A stretch of 64,000 nt of DNA from Acidobacteria bacterium Mor1. Lineage in GTDB: Bacteria; Acidobacteriota; Polarisedimenticolia; Polarisedimenticolales; Polarisedimenticolaceae. Below are positions 18,596 to 26,867 of the stretch, piece after piece (the stretch's first letter is position 1; every line of letters starts with the position of its first letter). The stretch is from positions 782,021-846,020 of the forward strand of contig CP011806.1 of NCBI GenBank assembly GCA_001664505.1, read 5' to 3'. A program made the translations under genes and the position numbers. The notes under the pieces were generated by a model. It searched no databases, was not told the DNA's origin, and worked only from the letters and a program-made list of their open reading frames with translations.

Positions 18596-18865
18596 CTAGC
18601 TCAGACTGCGCAGGTTCTTGCCCGGCTTGAAGCGGATGGTCTTGCCGGGGGGAATGCGGACCTCCCGGCCCGTCCGGGGGTTGCGCCCGATCCCTTTCTT
18701 GCGGGGCTTGACCTGGAACACGCCGAATCCGCGCAGTTCGATGCGCTCTCCGCGCTGCATCGCGCCCTTCATCGCGTCGAAAACGGCCTCGACGGCCTCG
18801 ACCGCCTTCACCTTCGTGATCTTGGCCTCTTCGGCGACTTTGTTGATGATGTCGGCTTTAATCAT
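18596..18865 (-). CDS. HU/IHF family DNA-binding protein
   Basis: 89 aa from ATG 18865 with GGAGGT (18874-18879 on the complement). It shows the canonical HU fold: MIKADIINKVAEEAKI helix, dimer helix, then GFGVFQVKPRKKGIGRNPRTG with the DNA-inserting Pro arm, and PPGKTIRFKPGKNLR. It bends and compacts DNA. The gene faces der divergently and converges on the PEGA gene. A second, longer HU/IHF paralogue lies after rpsA at 29777. Confidence 0.93.
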   Translation of the reverse strand: MIKADIINKVAEEAKITKVKAVEAVEAVFDAMKGAMQRGERIELRGFGVFQVKPRKKGIGRNPRTGREVRIPPGKTIRFKPGKNLRSLS

Positions 18866-18889
18866 CCGGCCTAACCTCCAGGTCGCGAC

Positions 18890-18918
18890 AGTGTATGGAG
18901 CGCCGGACGGGGTGTCAA
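18890..18918 (-). promoter_or_regulatory. HU promoter
   Basis: On the - strand: TTGACA (18918-18913), 17-bp spacer, TACACT (18895-18890). The hexamers are identical to those of the parA promoter. Confidence 0.8.
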
Positions 18919-18942
18919 GCGATCGCTCCCCCCTAACCCTCA

Positions 18943-18971
18943 TTGAAAGCTACACTTAGCAGTGCTAGCGT
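18943..18971 (+). promoter_or_regulatory. der promoter, close to the start codon
   Basis: TTGAAA (18943-18948), 17 bp, TAGCGT (18966-18971) with TGc extension. The predicted start (18977-18979) coincides with the GTG of der. Confidence 0.65.
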
Positions 18972-18978
18972 CTCGGGC

Positions 18979-20391
18979 GTGACCTCTCCGATCGTCGCCA
19001 TCGTAGGCGCCCCCAACGTGGGCAAGAGCACCCTGTTCAACCGGCTCATCGGTCGCCGTCAGGCGATCGTGACGCCTCAGGCCGGGGTGACCCGTGACCG
19101 TCAATACGGCCATGTCGAGGCCCCGTGGGGCAGCTTCCGGCTGATCGACACCGGCGGCCTGACCCCCGGCGAAGACGCTCCGTTCCAGAAGGAAATCGAG
19201 CAGCAGGCGGAGTTGGCCCTGTCCGAGGCCGACCTGATGTTGTTCCTGGTCGACGCCCGGGCGGGCGGCACCGCCTTCGACCAGGAGCTCGCGGCCCGGC
19301 TGCGCAAGCACCCGCTGCCGCTGATCCTGGTGGCCAACAAGGTGGACTCCGAGCGCCAGGAACCCTTGGTCGACGCCCTCTACGAGTTGGGCCTCGGGGG
19401 AGCGATCCCGATCTCCGCCGAGCACGGCGTGGGCATCGACGAGCTGCTGGACGCCGTCGGCGAGCATCTGGCGGACCGGATCGAGGAAGCCGCGGCGGAG
19501 GAGCCTGCTGCCCCGGAGATCGAGGCCCCCGCGGAAACAGTCGACGAGGAGCCGGCGAGAGAGCCCGGCCCGCCGGCCGAGGGGATCCGGGTCGCCATCG
19601 TCGGCCGCCCCAACGTCGGGAAGTCGTCGATCCTGAACCGGCTCCTGGGCGAAGAGCGGGTGATGGTCAGCGATATCGCCGGGACCACCCGGGATTCCAT
19701 CGATACCGTGCTGGAACTCGACGGCAGGCGCTACATCCTGATCGACACCGCCGGGATGCGTCGTCGCGGACGCCCCAAGGAAGCGGTCGAGGTCTTCTCG
19801 GTCAACCGCGCCCGCAAGGCGATCGAACGGGCGGACGTGACGGTGCTGGTGCTGGACGGCTCCGAGGAGTTCGCCGCCCAGGACGCCCACATCGCCGGAT
19901 ACGTCGTCGATGCCCACAAGCCGATGGTGGTCGCGATCAACAAGTGGGACCTGCTCGAAGACCGGGAACAGAAGGCCAAGGACTGGGAAGAGAAGATCCG
20001 TTGGCGCCTGCGTTTCGTGAAGGAAGCCCCGCTCATGTTGATCAGCGCCAAGACCGGCCAGCGCGTCGACAAGCTGATGGACCATGTCGACCGGCTGTAC
20101 GCCTGTGCCGGAATCCGCGTCCCGACCCCGGAGCTCAACCGCTGGCTCCAACGCATCTCGCGGGCCGAACAGGGGGCGCCGGCCAAGGGGCGGAGCGTGC
20201 GTTTGCTCTACGCGGCGCAGACCGGGGTTCACCCGCCGACGTTCACCCTGTTCTGCAACGACCCCCGGAAGATCCACTTCTCCCTGGAGCGTCATCTGCA
20301 GAACAGCCTGCGCGAGAACTTCGGTTTCGGCAACGCGCCGATCCGGCTCTTTTTCCGCGCCCGGCGGGACACCCGGGAGCGCGGCTCCTGA
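18979..20391 (+). CDS. der: Ribosome-assembly GTPase Der (EngA)
   Basis: 470 aa from GTG 18979. Two tandem G domains: G1 GAPNVGKST with DTGG and NKVD, and G1 GRPNVGKSS with DTAGMRRRG and NKWD, followed by the KH-like C-terminal domain ending FGFGNAPIRLFFRARR. Essential for 50S maturation. The linker between the G domains (res ~165-195) is unusually long and Glu/Pro/Ala-rich. An in-frame TTG at 18943 is part of the -35 box and unlikely as a start. Confidence 0.96.
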   Translation: MTSPIVAIVGAPNVGKSTLFNRLIGRRQAIVTPQAGVTRDRQYGHVEAPWGSFRLIDTGGLTPGEDAPFQKEIEQQAELALSEADLMLFLVDARAGGTAFDQELAARLRKHPLPLILVANKVDSERQEPLVDALYELGLGGAIPISAEHGVGIDELLDAVGEHLADRIEEAAAEEPAAPEIEAPAETVDEEPAREPGPPAEGIRVAIVGRPNVGKSSILNRLLGEERVMVSDIAGTTRDSIDTVLELDGRRYILIDTAGMRRRGRPKEAVEVFSVNRARKAIERADVTVLVLDGSEEFAAQDAHIAGYVVDAHKPMVVAINKWDLLEDREQKAKDWEEKIRWRLRFVKEAPLMLISAKTGQRVDKLMDHVDRLYACAGIRVPTPELNRWLQRISRAEQGAPAKGRSVRLLYAAQTGVHPPTFTLFCNDPRKIHFSLERHLQNSLRENFGFGNAPIRLFFRARRDTRERGS

Positions 20392-20450
20392 CCCTGCTCA
20401 AGTCCCGTATGGAGCCGCCGATGGCTTCCAGATCGGGCTCCCACACATGC

Positions 20451-20479
20451 TTGACCCCCTATGGGGGCGGATATATGTT
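20451..20479 (+). promoter_or_regulatory. Promoter for the MglA-like GTPase gene
   Basis: TTGACC (20451-20456), 17 bp, TATGTT (20474-20479). The leader of about 110 nt contains repeated GGTCGG/CGGCC elements and a T-run that may form a hairpin. Confidence 0.65.
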
Positions 20480-20599
20480 CCGCCAGGGCTGGGATGGTCG
20501 GTCTTTTGATCGACGTCGGCCGATTTTTGGTCGGATCCACGCCCACGCTGCGGTTCGAAATACTTCGTTCATCGCGAACCTGGGGTAGGGGACTGTTTG

Positions 20600-22522
20600 A
20601 TGGTTCTGTTTAACTACGCAACCAAGGAACTTACCGCCAAGGTGGTCTACTACGGCCCCGGTCTCTGCGGTAAGACCACGAACCTCCAGTACATCCACCA
20701 GAACCTGCCCGAGAACATCAAGGGCAAGATGCTGGCCCTGGCAACGAAGACCGACCGTACGTTGTTCTTCGACTTCCTGCCGATCGACTTGGGCGAGATC
20801 CGGGGCATGAAGACCCGCATCCAGCTCTACACGGTCCCGGGGCAGGTCTTCTACAACGAGACCCGCAAGCTGGTGTTGAAGGGAGCCGACGGCATCGTGT
20901 TCGTCGCCGACTCCCAGGAACAGATGCTCGCCGCCAACGTCGAGTCGTTCCGCAACCTCGAAGAGAACCTGCGCGGCCACAAGATGAACCTGGCCGAGAT
21001 CCCGCACGTGATCCAGTTCAACAAGCGCGACCTGCCGAAGCTGGCGGGTATCGAGCAGATGAACGCCGCGATCAACAAGTACAACGCGCCGTTCTACGAG
21101 TCGGTGGCCACCACCGGCATCGGCGTGCAGGACACCCTCAAGGCCATCACCAAGCTGGTGCTGCTGCACCTGACCAAGAAATACGACCCTCAGGCGACCG
21201 CCAGCGGCCGTACGGTGTCGGTCCCGGCGCCCACCGCTGCCGAGCCCGCCGCCCCCGCGGCTCAGGCCGCCCAGCCGGCGAATCCCGCGGCCGCCGACGG
21301 CCCGGCAACCATGGCGATCCCCCTGGCCGACGTGGGCCAGCCCGGCGGCGTACCGCTGTCCGATGTCGCAGGCCCCGCCACGGAAACTCCGGACGTCGCC
21401 GCAGCTCCCAAGTCGCCGCCGCCGCCGCCGCAGTTCCATCACGCTGCCCCGGTGGTAAACGACGAGGAAGAGACCCTCGAGCCCTTCGCCGAGCAGGAGA
21501 TCGACGACCTGGTCGGTGAAGTCGCCGAATCGGCCAGCGACGCCGAAGACGTTCACTTCGTCGATCTGGACGCTCCCGCCGATCCGGTGATCCCCGAGAC
21601 CCCCGCACCGCAGGCAGCCGAGCCGGCCGCTCAAGCGGAGCCGATCGGGGCTGCCCAGTCGGACGTTCCCGAGATCGCGTTCCCGGAACCGGCCGCCGAG
21701 CCGCAGCCGGTCGAGGCGGCAGCCCCGGCCGAGCCGATGTTCGAAGAGCCGGCCCTCGAAGAGCCGGCGCTCGAATCGGAAGCGGCGCCCGAGAACCAGG
21801 AGGCGGACAGCTTCGACCTGTCGGGCTTCGAGTTCGATGACGTCGACAGCAACGACGACGAGGCCCCGGAAGCCGCGGCGACGGAAAGCACCGAGCAACC
21901 GGCCGCTCCGGCCAATCCGATGGTCGCCGAGCCGGCCACCGAGGACATCGGATTCGAGGTGGATACCGACTTCGATCCCGACTGGCAGGTCGAGGTCATG
22001 GACATCGACGAAGACGCCGCTCCGGCCGCCGCCGACGCGCCGGCGACCGAAGAGGACACCCCCGTCGAGCACAGCCTGGACATCGAGCTTCCCGACGCTG
22101 CGGCAGAGATGCCGATGGCGGCGATTCCCGACGCGACGCCCGAGGTGACCGCAGCCGCGGCCCCCGCACCCTCGGTGGGCTCCGCCGACGCAGGCTTCGA
22201 GGCCGACGCTCCGGCCGAAGAGGTGCCGATTCCGATCCAGCACCCCGACGAGAGCGCTCAAGAGGTCGCGGTCGCCGGCGCCGAAGAGGCCGCCGTCGCG
22301 CCATCGGCAGCGGTGAGCACCGAGCATGCGGCCGACGAGGAGGCGATCGTTCTCACCGAGGTGGTCGGCGAGAGCGAGCTGTTCGACGCCCCGGACGTCG
22401 AGGTGACCCACCTGGAGGCCGCCGGCGAGCAGCAGATCGTCGTCCCGATCGTGGTGGGGCAGGGTGATGAAGCCCGACGCTTCAAGCTCTCGATCGCCAT
22501 CAAGCTGGATGACCTGGGCTAG
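20600..22522 (+). CDS. mglA: MglA-family small GTPase with ~440-residue acidic tail
   Basis: 640 aa from ATG 20600, preceded by AGGGGA. Res 1-~198 are a complete MglA GTPase: G1 YYGPGLCGKTTN, the MglA-type switch TVPGQ in place of D-x-x-G, and G4 NKRD. MglA proteins set cell polarity and motility in Myxococcus. The remaining two-thirds is Ala/Pro/Glu/Asp-rich and probably disordered, with a short ordered-looking C-terminal strand (QQIVVPIVVGQGDEARRFKLSIAIKLDDL). Usual MglA is ~195 aa, so the tail is a striking addition. No mglB is present in the window. Confidence 0.9.
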   Translation: MVLFNYATKELTAKVVYYGPGLCGKTTNLQYIHQNLPENIKGKMLALATKTDRTLFFDFLPIDLGEIRGMKTRIQLYTVPGQVFYNETRKLVLKGADGIVFVADSQEQMLAANVESFRNLEENLRGHKMNLAEIPHVIQFNKRDLPKLAGIEQMNAAINKYNAPFYESVATTGIGVQDTLKAITKLVLLHLTKKYDPQATASGRTVSVPAPTAAEPAAPAAQAAQPANPAAADGPATMAIPLADVGQPGGVPLSDVAGPATETPDVAAAPKSPPPPPQFHHAAPVVNDEEETLEPFAEQEIDDLVGEVAESASDAEDVHFVDLDAPADPVIPETPAPQAAEPAAQAEPIGAAQSDVPEIAFPEPAAEPQPVEAAAPAEPMFEEPALEEPALESEAAPENQEADSFDLSGFEFDDVDSNDDEAPEAAATESTEQPAAPANPMVAEPATEDIGFEVDTDFDPDWQVEVMDIDEDAAPAAADAPATEEDTPVEHSLDIELPDAAAEMPMAAIPDATPEVTAAAAPAPSVGSADAGFEADAPAEEVPIPIQHPDESAQEVAVAGAEEAAVAPSAAVSTEHAADEEAIVLTEVVGESELFDAPDVEVTHLEAAGEQQIVVPIVVGQGDEARRFKLSIAIKLDDLG

Positions 22523-22618
22523 TCCCGGTGCCGCGGAGCAGCTCTACCCGTGACCCGTTCCGCCGAGTTCGCGCCGATGCGAATCGATCGGGTATCCTCG
22601 ATACGAGGAGGATATCCG

Positions 22619-23536
22619 TTGGCTCGTGCCTTCATGCTGGTCGCGATGGTGGGACTTCTCTGGAGCCCCGCGGCCGCCGACAAGGAACTCAATCTGTTCG
22701 ACTGGATGGGGCTTGCCCCGATCGTGGTCGACGTCGAGGTGATCGACCCCGGCGGAAAGAACGCTGAGCTCGCCGTGCTCAGCGTGTTGCGCGGAGATCT
22801 GAACGCCGGCCAGGACATCCTCCTGACGATCCGGCGTACCAACCGCACCCGCAGTCTCTACGCGGATCAACTCGAACTCGAAGAGGGGCGCCGCTATCTG
22901 ATGCTGTTGCGCCCCGCAGCGAAGCCCGGCAAGAAACCGACCTTCGATCTGGTTCGAGGGGTCGACGGTGCGCGCCTGGTGCCCTCCGAGGGGGGCAACG
23001 TGCTGGTGGATGCGGCGACCATCCTCGCCGAGATCCAGGACGCGAAGAACGAGAGCGTGACCTGGACGCGAATGCGGGAGCATCTGGAAGAGCGCAACCC
23101 GGAACTGGTACGGACCGCACTGCAGCATCACATCAAGTTCCGCCGCGGCGGCGCGGACGTGATCGGAACGATTCGCCCGCTGCTCGACCACCCGCGGCCG
23201 GACCTGCGCACCGATTGCGCCACCCTGCTCGCGCAACTGCTCGAACGCCATGCTCCGGATCAGGTGCCCGACCTCGGCGTGCTGCTCGGAGAGTTGAGCG
23301 GCAAGGCGCGGCGTGACCCTGCAGTCGAGGTCCGCGTTGCGGCGACCCGCGCCATCGACCGGATCGACCGCGAAGGCACCACCGCGATCCTGCAGGAGAT
23401 CGCCCAGGAAGACCCGGACCAGATGGTGCGCTTCACCGCCGAACAGATTCTGTACGAGCGCAGGCTGGACGCCGCCGCCGAGGACGACAGCACCCCGGCG
23501 AACGGTGACGGCCCTGCGGGAGAGAGACGCCCATGA
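22619..23536 (+). CDS. Secreted HEAT-repeat-like protein of unknown function
   Basis: 305 aa from TTG 22619, chosen because GAGGAGGA (22605-22612) sits at ideal spacing; in-frame GTG 22550 and ATG 22577 have none. Res 1-24 form a signal peptide ending SPAAAD. Next comes a beta-rich domain (~25-125: PIVVDVEVID..., LLTIRR, YLMLLRP), then alpha-helical HEAT-like repeats (~165-290) with the D-x-R-x-x-A-A pattern (PAVEVRVAATRAI, DQMVRFTAEQIL). Likely periplasmic or extracellular. Its stop overlaps the ATG of the cNMP/FHA gene, indicating an operon. Confidence 0.72.
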   Translation: MARAFMLVAMVGLLWSPAAADKELNLFDWMGLAPIVVDVEVIDPGGKNAELAVLSVLRGDLNAGQDILLTIRRTNRTRSLYADQLELEEGRRYLMLLRPAAKPGKKPTFDLVRGVDGARLVPSEGGNVLVDAATILAEIQDAKNESVTWTRMREHLEERNPELVRTALQHHIKFRRGGADVIGTIRPLLDHPRPDLRTDCATLLAQLLERHAPDQVPDLGVLLGELSGKARRDPAVEVRVAATRAIDRIDREGTTAILQEIAQEDPDQMVRFTAEQILYERRLDAAAEDDSTPANGDGPAGERRP

Positions 23537-24432
23537 ACGCCCCTTCGACCTCGTCCGCCAGCCGCCCGGCTCCCAAGGCCCCGGTCAGTCCGTTCCAGAA
23601 CTTCGTCGTCCAGTACGGCGAGGGGGAGCGCATCTACACCGAGGGCGATCTGGGCACGACGATGTACATCGTTCAGTCGGGCAGCGTTCGCCTGTTCCGC
23701 CAGAGCGACGGCACCAAGCGGGTCCTCGGCACCATGGAGAAGGGGGATTTCTTCGGGGAGATGTCGATCCTCGAAGGGCTGCCCCGGACGACCTGCGCCG
23801 AGGCCGAAGAGGATGTCGAGCTGATCGAGATCAACAGCATGACCTTTGACAAGATGATCAAGGGCAACATCGAGATCGCGATCCGCATGCTGCGCAAGCT
23901 TTCGATCCGGCTACGTGAAACCGAGCGCCGGGTCGAAGAACTTCAGGTCAAGAGCCCGGGCAACACTCCCGCGCCCAAGGCTTCCGAGCCGGCCGAGCCG
24001 GCGCAGGTCCAGGAGGAGGCTGCCGCGGTTCCGGGGTTCGCGCCGGTACCCGACGCGGTCGCGGCCGGGTCTGCGACTCCCGACGGGCCGCCGCTTCCCA
24101 ACCCGGCGTTGGGCGGAGCCTGCCGCCTCGAGGGCATCGAGGACAGCTCCCTGTTCGAGTTCAGCGGCGACGAAACCCTGATCGGCCGCTACGATCCCGT
24201 AACCGACCTCAAGCCGGATGTCGACCTGACCAGCGCCGACATCAAGCGCAGCGTGTCCCGGCGCCATGCCCGCATCGTCCGCCAGGGTGGGGGCTACTTC
24301 ATCAGTGAAGAGGTCGGCGCTCTCAACGGCACGTTCGTCAACGGGGACAAGCTCGAAACCGGCCGCAGTCACGCGATCAAGGACGGCGATCAGGTCAGCC
24401 TGGGCATGGTCAAGCTCGTCTTCCGCTGCTGA
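23533..24432 (+). CDS. Cyclic-nucleotide-binding domain plus FHA domain protein
   Basis: 299 aa. A CRP-type cNMP-binding domain (res ~20-135) has the phosphate-cassette region GDFFGEMSILEGLPRTTCAEA. A Pro/Ala/Glu linker follows, then an FHA domain (~200-299) with GRYDP, SRRHARI and LNGTFVNG, the three conserved FHA elements that bind phosphothreonine. There is no HTH, so it is not a CRP-like transcription factor but probably a cytoplasmic adaptor joining a cyclic-nucleotide signal to Ser/Thr-kinase signalling. No kinase is adjacent. ATGA overlap with the HEAT-like gene. Confidence 0.88.
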   Translation: MNAPSTSSASRPAPKAPVSPFQNFVVQYGEGERIYTEGDLGTTMYIVQSGSVRLFRQSDGTKRVLGTMEKGDFFGEMSILEGLPRTTCAEAEEDVELIEINSMTFDKMIKGNIEIAIRMLRKLSIRLRETERRVEELQVKSPGNTPAPKASEPAEPAQVQEEAAAVPGFAPVPDAVAAGSATPDGPPLPNPALGGACRLEGIEDSSLFEFSGDETLIGRYDPVTDLKPDVDLTSADIKRSVSRRHARIVRQGGGYFISEEVGALNGTFVNGDKLETGRSHAIKDGDQVSLGMVKLVFRC

Positions 24433-24441
24433 GCCCACGGG

Positions 24442-24470
24442 TTGTCCCGCCTCCTCGGCTGGGGCAAACT
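24442..24470 (+). promoter_or_regulatory. Possible promoter, close to start codon
   Basis: TTGTCC (24442-24447), 17 bp, CAAACT (24465-24470). The expected start coincides with GTG 24477. Weaker than the other promoters. Confidence 0.35.
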
Positions 24471-24476
24471 GTCTGC

Positions 24477-25076
24477 GTGAGTTCCAAGAAGCTTTGCATC
24501 GCCATCCCGCTGCTGGCGCTGGCACTGGCCGGCCCGGTATGTGCGGCCGATCCGTTCCCGTACCACCTCGCCGTCGACGTCGCGTTCGACCGGGCCGGCG
24601 GACCGGACACCCTGCGCCAGACCGTGCTCTCGGACCTGTTGCTCAAGCTGCGCGCCGACGGTTGCTACAGCGACGTTTCCCCCTACAAGGAGGCGGAGCC
24701 GGCGGACCTGCTGCTGCGGGTGGTCCTCAGCCAGTACGAAGAGCATGTCGAACATGACCTGAGCCTCGGGGCCAGCGTGCAGGCCGACGAGCCGCAGAAC
24801 CGCAACCAGTTCACCGCGATCTTCACCGTCCGGGTCGGTCTCGATTTCCGGCTGGCCGGAGACCCCGGCGAGAGCATTCGCAGCAACCGCATCGCGGTGC
24901 GGACCCAGGCGCGGCCGCGGGGGCTCAGCGAGGACGAATCGATGATGCGGGAACGCGTGCGGGACGAGGGGATCTTCGACCTCGTGCGGAGCGCCGCCCG
25001 GCACGTCTGCCGAGGCTCCCAGAAGAAGCTGGACAAGCAGGTCGCCCAGGCCCGGGAGCGTGCCGGCTCGCGTTGA
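24477..25076 (+). CDS. Secreted hypothetical protein
   Basis: 199 aa from GTG 24477. A clean signal peptide (res 1-22, KKLCIAIPLLALALAGPVCA/AD) precedes a mixed alpha/beta domain (LAVDVAFDRAGG..., DLLLRVVLSQYEEHVEHDLSLGASV, AIFTVRVGLDFRLAG) resembling the periplasmic strand pattern seen in lipoprotein-like LptE/TolB-neighbourhood proteins, but I cannot assign a family. Two cysteines (CYSD, HVCRG) could form a disulfide. Located between the cNMP/FHA gene and scpA. Confidence 0.7.
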   Translation: MSSKKLCIAIPLLALALAGPVCAADPFPYHLAVDVAFDRAGGPDTLRQTVLSDLLLKLRADGCYSDVSPYKEAEPADLLLRVVLSQYEEHVEHDLSLGASVQADEPQNRNQFTAIFTVRVGLDFRLAGDPGESIRSNRIAVRTQARPRGLSEDESMMRERVRDEGIFDLVRSAARHVCRGSQKKLDKQVAQARERAGSR

Positions 25077-25101
25077 CCCCCAGGGGGTGCCGTGGTAGAT
25101 T
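25073..25101 (+). promoter_or_regulatory. scpA-scpB-rluB promoter
   Basis: TTGACC (25073-25078), 17 bp, TAGATT (25096-25101), TG at 25093-25094. The -35 overlaps the stop of the upstream gene. Confidence 0.8.
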
Positions 25102-25107
25102 TCGCGC

Positions 25108-25239
25108 CCGGTCGGTGGTCCGCAACGGACCCCCGGCGCTACCCTCGCGCGGCGCCGGATCGGCCCGCCCCCGCGTGATCTGAAAGCAGAATGACCGGCC
25201 CCGGGAGAGCATTCCGGGCACGGCCAGCGAAGGGAGTCC
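25108..25239 (+). other. Structured 5' leader of scpA
   Basis: About 130 nt from the predicted start to ATG 25240. It includes a perfect 6-bp hairpin GGTCCG-CAA-CGGACC (25118-25132) and a CGGCGC/GCGCCG pairing downstream. It matches no riboswitch class I know. Confidence 0.35.
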
Positions 25240-26088
25240 ATGAGCGAAGAACCGGCCGCCCGTAGCCCCGAACAGAGCACACCCGAGAAACAGGGCAGCT
25301 CTGCCGAGGACTACCGTGTGCGGCTCGAGTCTTTCGAGGGACCTCTCGACCTGTTGCTGCACCTGGTGCGGGCCAACGAGGTCGACATCACCGACATCCC
25401 GATCATCGAGATCACCCGGCAGTACAACGAACACCTCGACCTGATGCGGGAGCTGAACCTCGAGGTCGCCGGGGAATACCTGGTGATGGCGGCGACGCTG
25501 ATGCACATCAAGTCGCGCATGCTGCTGCCCCCCGACCCGACCGACGAGGAAGAGGAGCGCGAAGATCCACGGGCCGAACTGGCCCAGCAGCTCCAGGAGT
25601 ACCAGCGCTTCAAGCAGGCCGCCGAGAACCTGCAGGCGATCGACAGCCTGCGAGGCCTCGTCTGGACCCGAAACGGCAAGGTGGCCGAGGAGTTCGCCGA
25701 CGAGGAGCTGCTCAAGGTCGAGATCTTCGATCTGGTCAGCGCCTTCCGCAAGCTCCTGGGCCGTCTGGGCGACGAGGCCCGGCTGCGTCTCAAGCGGGAT
25801 GACGTCTCGGTCGCCGACAAGATCGCCTGGTTGACCGACCGTCTGGAGCAGAAGGGCTCGATGGAGCTCACCGAGTTGCTCGACGGTCTGGAGACCCGCC
25901 TCGAAGGCATCGGTGTCTTCCTGGCCGTGCTCGAAATGATGCGACTGCGCATGATCGTCGCCTTCCAGCGCAAGCTGTTCGGCGAGATTCGCATTGCCCT
26001 GCGGGAAGACACCGACGAAGAGGCCGGCCCCGACTCCGGCGGCGAGTACTCGGTGGCCGGTGGCGCTTCCACCGAGGAGGAACATTGA
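25240..26088 (+). CDS. scpA: ScpA, kleisin subunit of SMC condensin
   Basis: 282 aa. After a ~25-residue acidic leader comes the ScpA N-terminal signature RLESFEGPLDLLLHLVRANEVDITDIPIIEI, a helical middle with the LMAATLMHIKSRMLLP motif, and a winged-helix C-terminus (FLAVLEMMRLRMIVAFQRKLFGEI). ScpA closes the SMC ring and helps organise and segregate the chromosome. scpB overlaps its stop codon. Confidence 0.95.
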   Translation: MSEEPAARSPEQSTPEKQGSSAEDYRVRLESFEGPLDLLLHLVRANEVDITDIPIIEITRQYNEHLDLMRELNLEVAGEYLVMAATLMHIKSRMLLPPDPTDEEEEREDPRAELAQQLQEYQRFKQAAENLQAIDSLRGLVWTRNGKVAEEFADEELLKVEIFDLVSAFRKLLGRLGDEARLRLKRDDVSVADKIAWLTDRLEQKGSMELTELLDGLETRLEGIGVFLAVLEMMRLRMIVAFQRKLFGEIRIALREDTDEEAGPDSGGEYSVAGGASTEEEH

Positions 26089-26867
26089 GCGACCGCGCAA
26101 CCGAGACTCCGTCCGCCGAAGAGCTGGTGGCCGTCGTCGAGGCCATTCTCTACGCCGCCGGCGAGCCGGTACAGGCCAAGGTGATCTCCCGTTCGCTCAG
26201 CGGGGTCAACGCCGACGACGTGCGTCAGGCGATGAAACAGCTGGACGAGCGGTTCGAGAACGAGGGTGCCGGTCTGCGGGTCGAGCACGTCGCCGGAGGG
26301 GCGCAGATCTCGACCCGGCCGGAGCTCGGCGCCTGGGTCCGCCGCTTCTTTCGCGAGCAGAATCGAACCCGGCTGTCGCCGGCCGCCCTCGAGATCCTGG
26401 CCATCGTGGCCTACCGCCAGCCGGTCACCGGCCCCGAGATCATGGCGATCCGCGGCAAGGACTCCTCCGGGCCCCTGAAGAACCTGCTGGAAAAGAAGCT
26501 GGTTCGCATGATGGGCCGCAAGAAGGTGATCGGGAACCCGATCCTCTACGGCACCAGCAAGGACTTCCTCGTCCACTTCGGCCTCAACACCCTCGGTGAC
26601 TTGCCCGAGATGGAGGAGTTCGAAGAGGTGGTGGGACTGCTCGAAGAGCGTCAGGCCGCGGCCTTCGCCGAGGAAGACGAGCCGGCGGAGACCGATGCTG
26701 CCGGGGAGGCCGGCGAGGCCGCGACGGCGTCCGAGGCGGGCAGCGAGGCGGTCGAAGCCGCGGCCGAACCCGAGGCCGCGCCGGAAGGGGAGTCCGCTCC
26801 CGAGGATCCGGCGATCCCTACCGACCGTGAGCTGCTGGAGTTGCCCCAGGCGGGCCCGGACCACTAG
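26085..26867 (+). CDS. scpB: ScpB, SMC condensin partner
   Basis: 260 aa from TTG 26085, overlapping the scpA stop (TTGA). Two winged helices: AVVEAILYAAGEPVQAKVI and LSPAALEILAIVAYRQPVTGPEIMAIRG, the latter being the family hallmark. The last ~75 residues are a Glu/Ala-rich acidic tail not usual in ScpB. It binds ScpA as a dimer. The rluB start overlaps its stop, so three genes are coupled. Confidence 0.95.
   Translation: MSDRATETPSAEELVAVVEAILYAAGEPVQAKVISRSLSGVNADDVRQAMKQLDERFENEGAGLRVEHVAGGAQISTRPELGAWVRRFFREQNRTRLSPAALEILAIVAYRQPVTGPEIMAIRGKDSSGPLKNLLEKKLVRMMGRKKVIGNPILYGTSKDFLVHFGLNTLGDLPEMEEFEEVVGLLEERQAAAFAEEDEPAETDAAGEAGEAATASEAGSEAVEAAAEPEAAPEGESAPEDPAIPTDRELLELPQAGPDH

Noticed and set aside
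20545-20575. tRNA T-arm-like GGTTCGAAATAC
   Set aside because: No acceptor or anticodon stem around it; it lies in the leader of the MglA gene.
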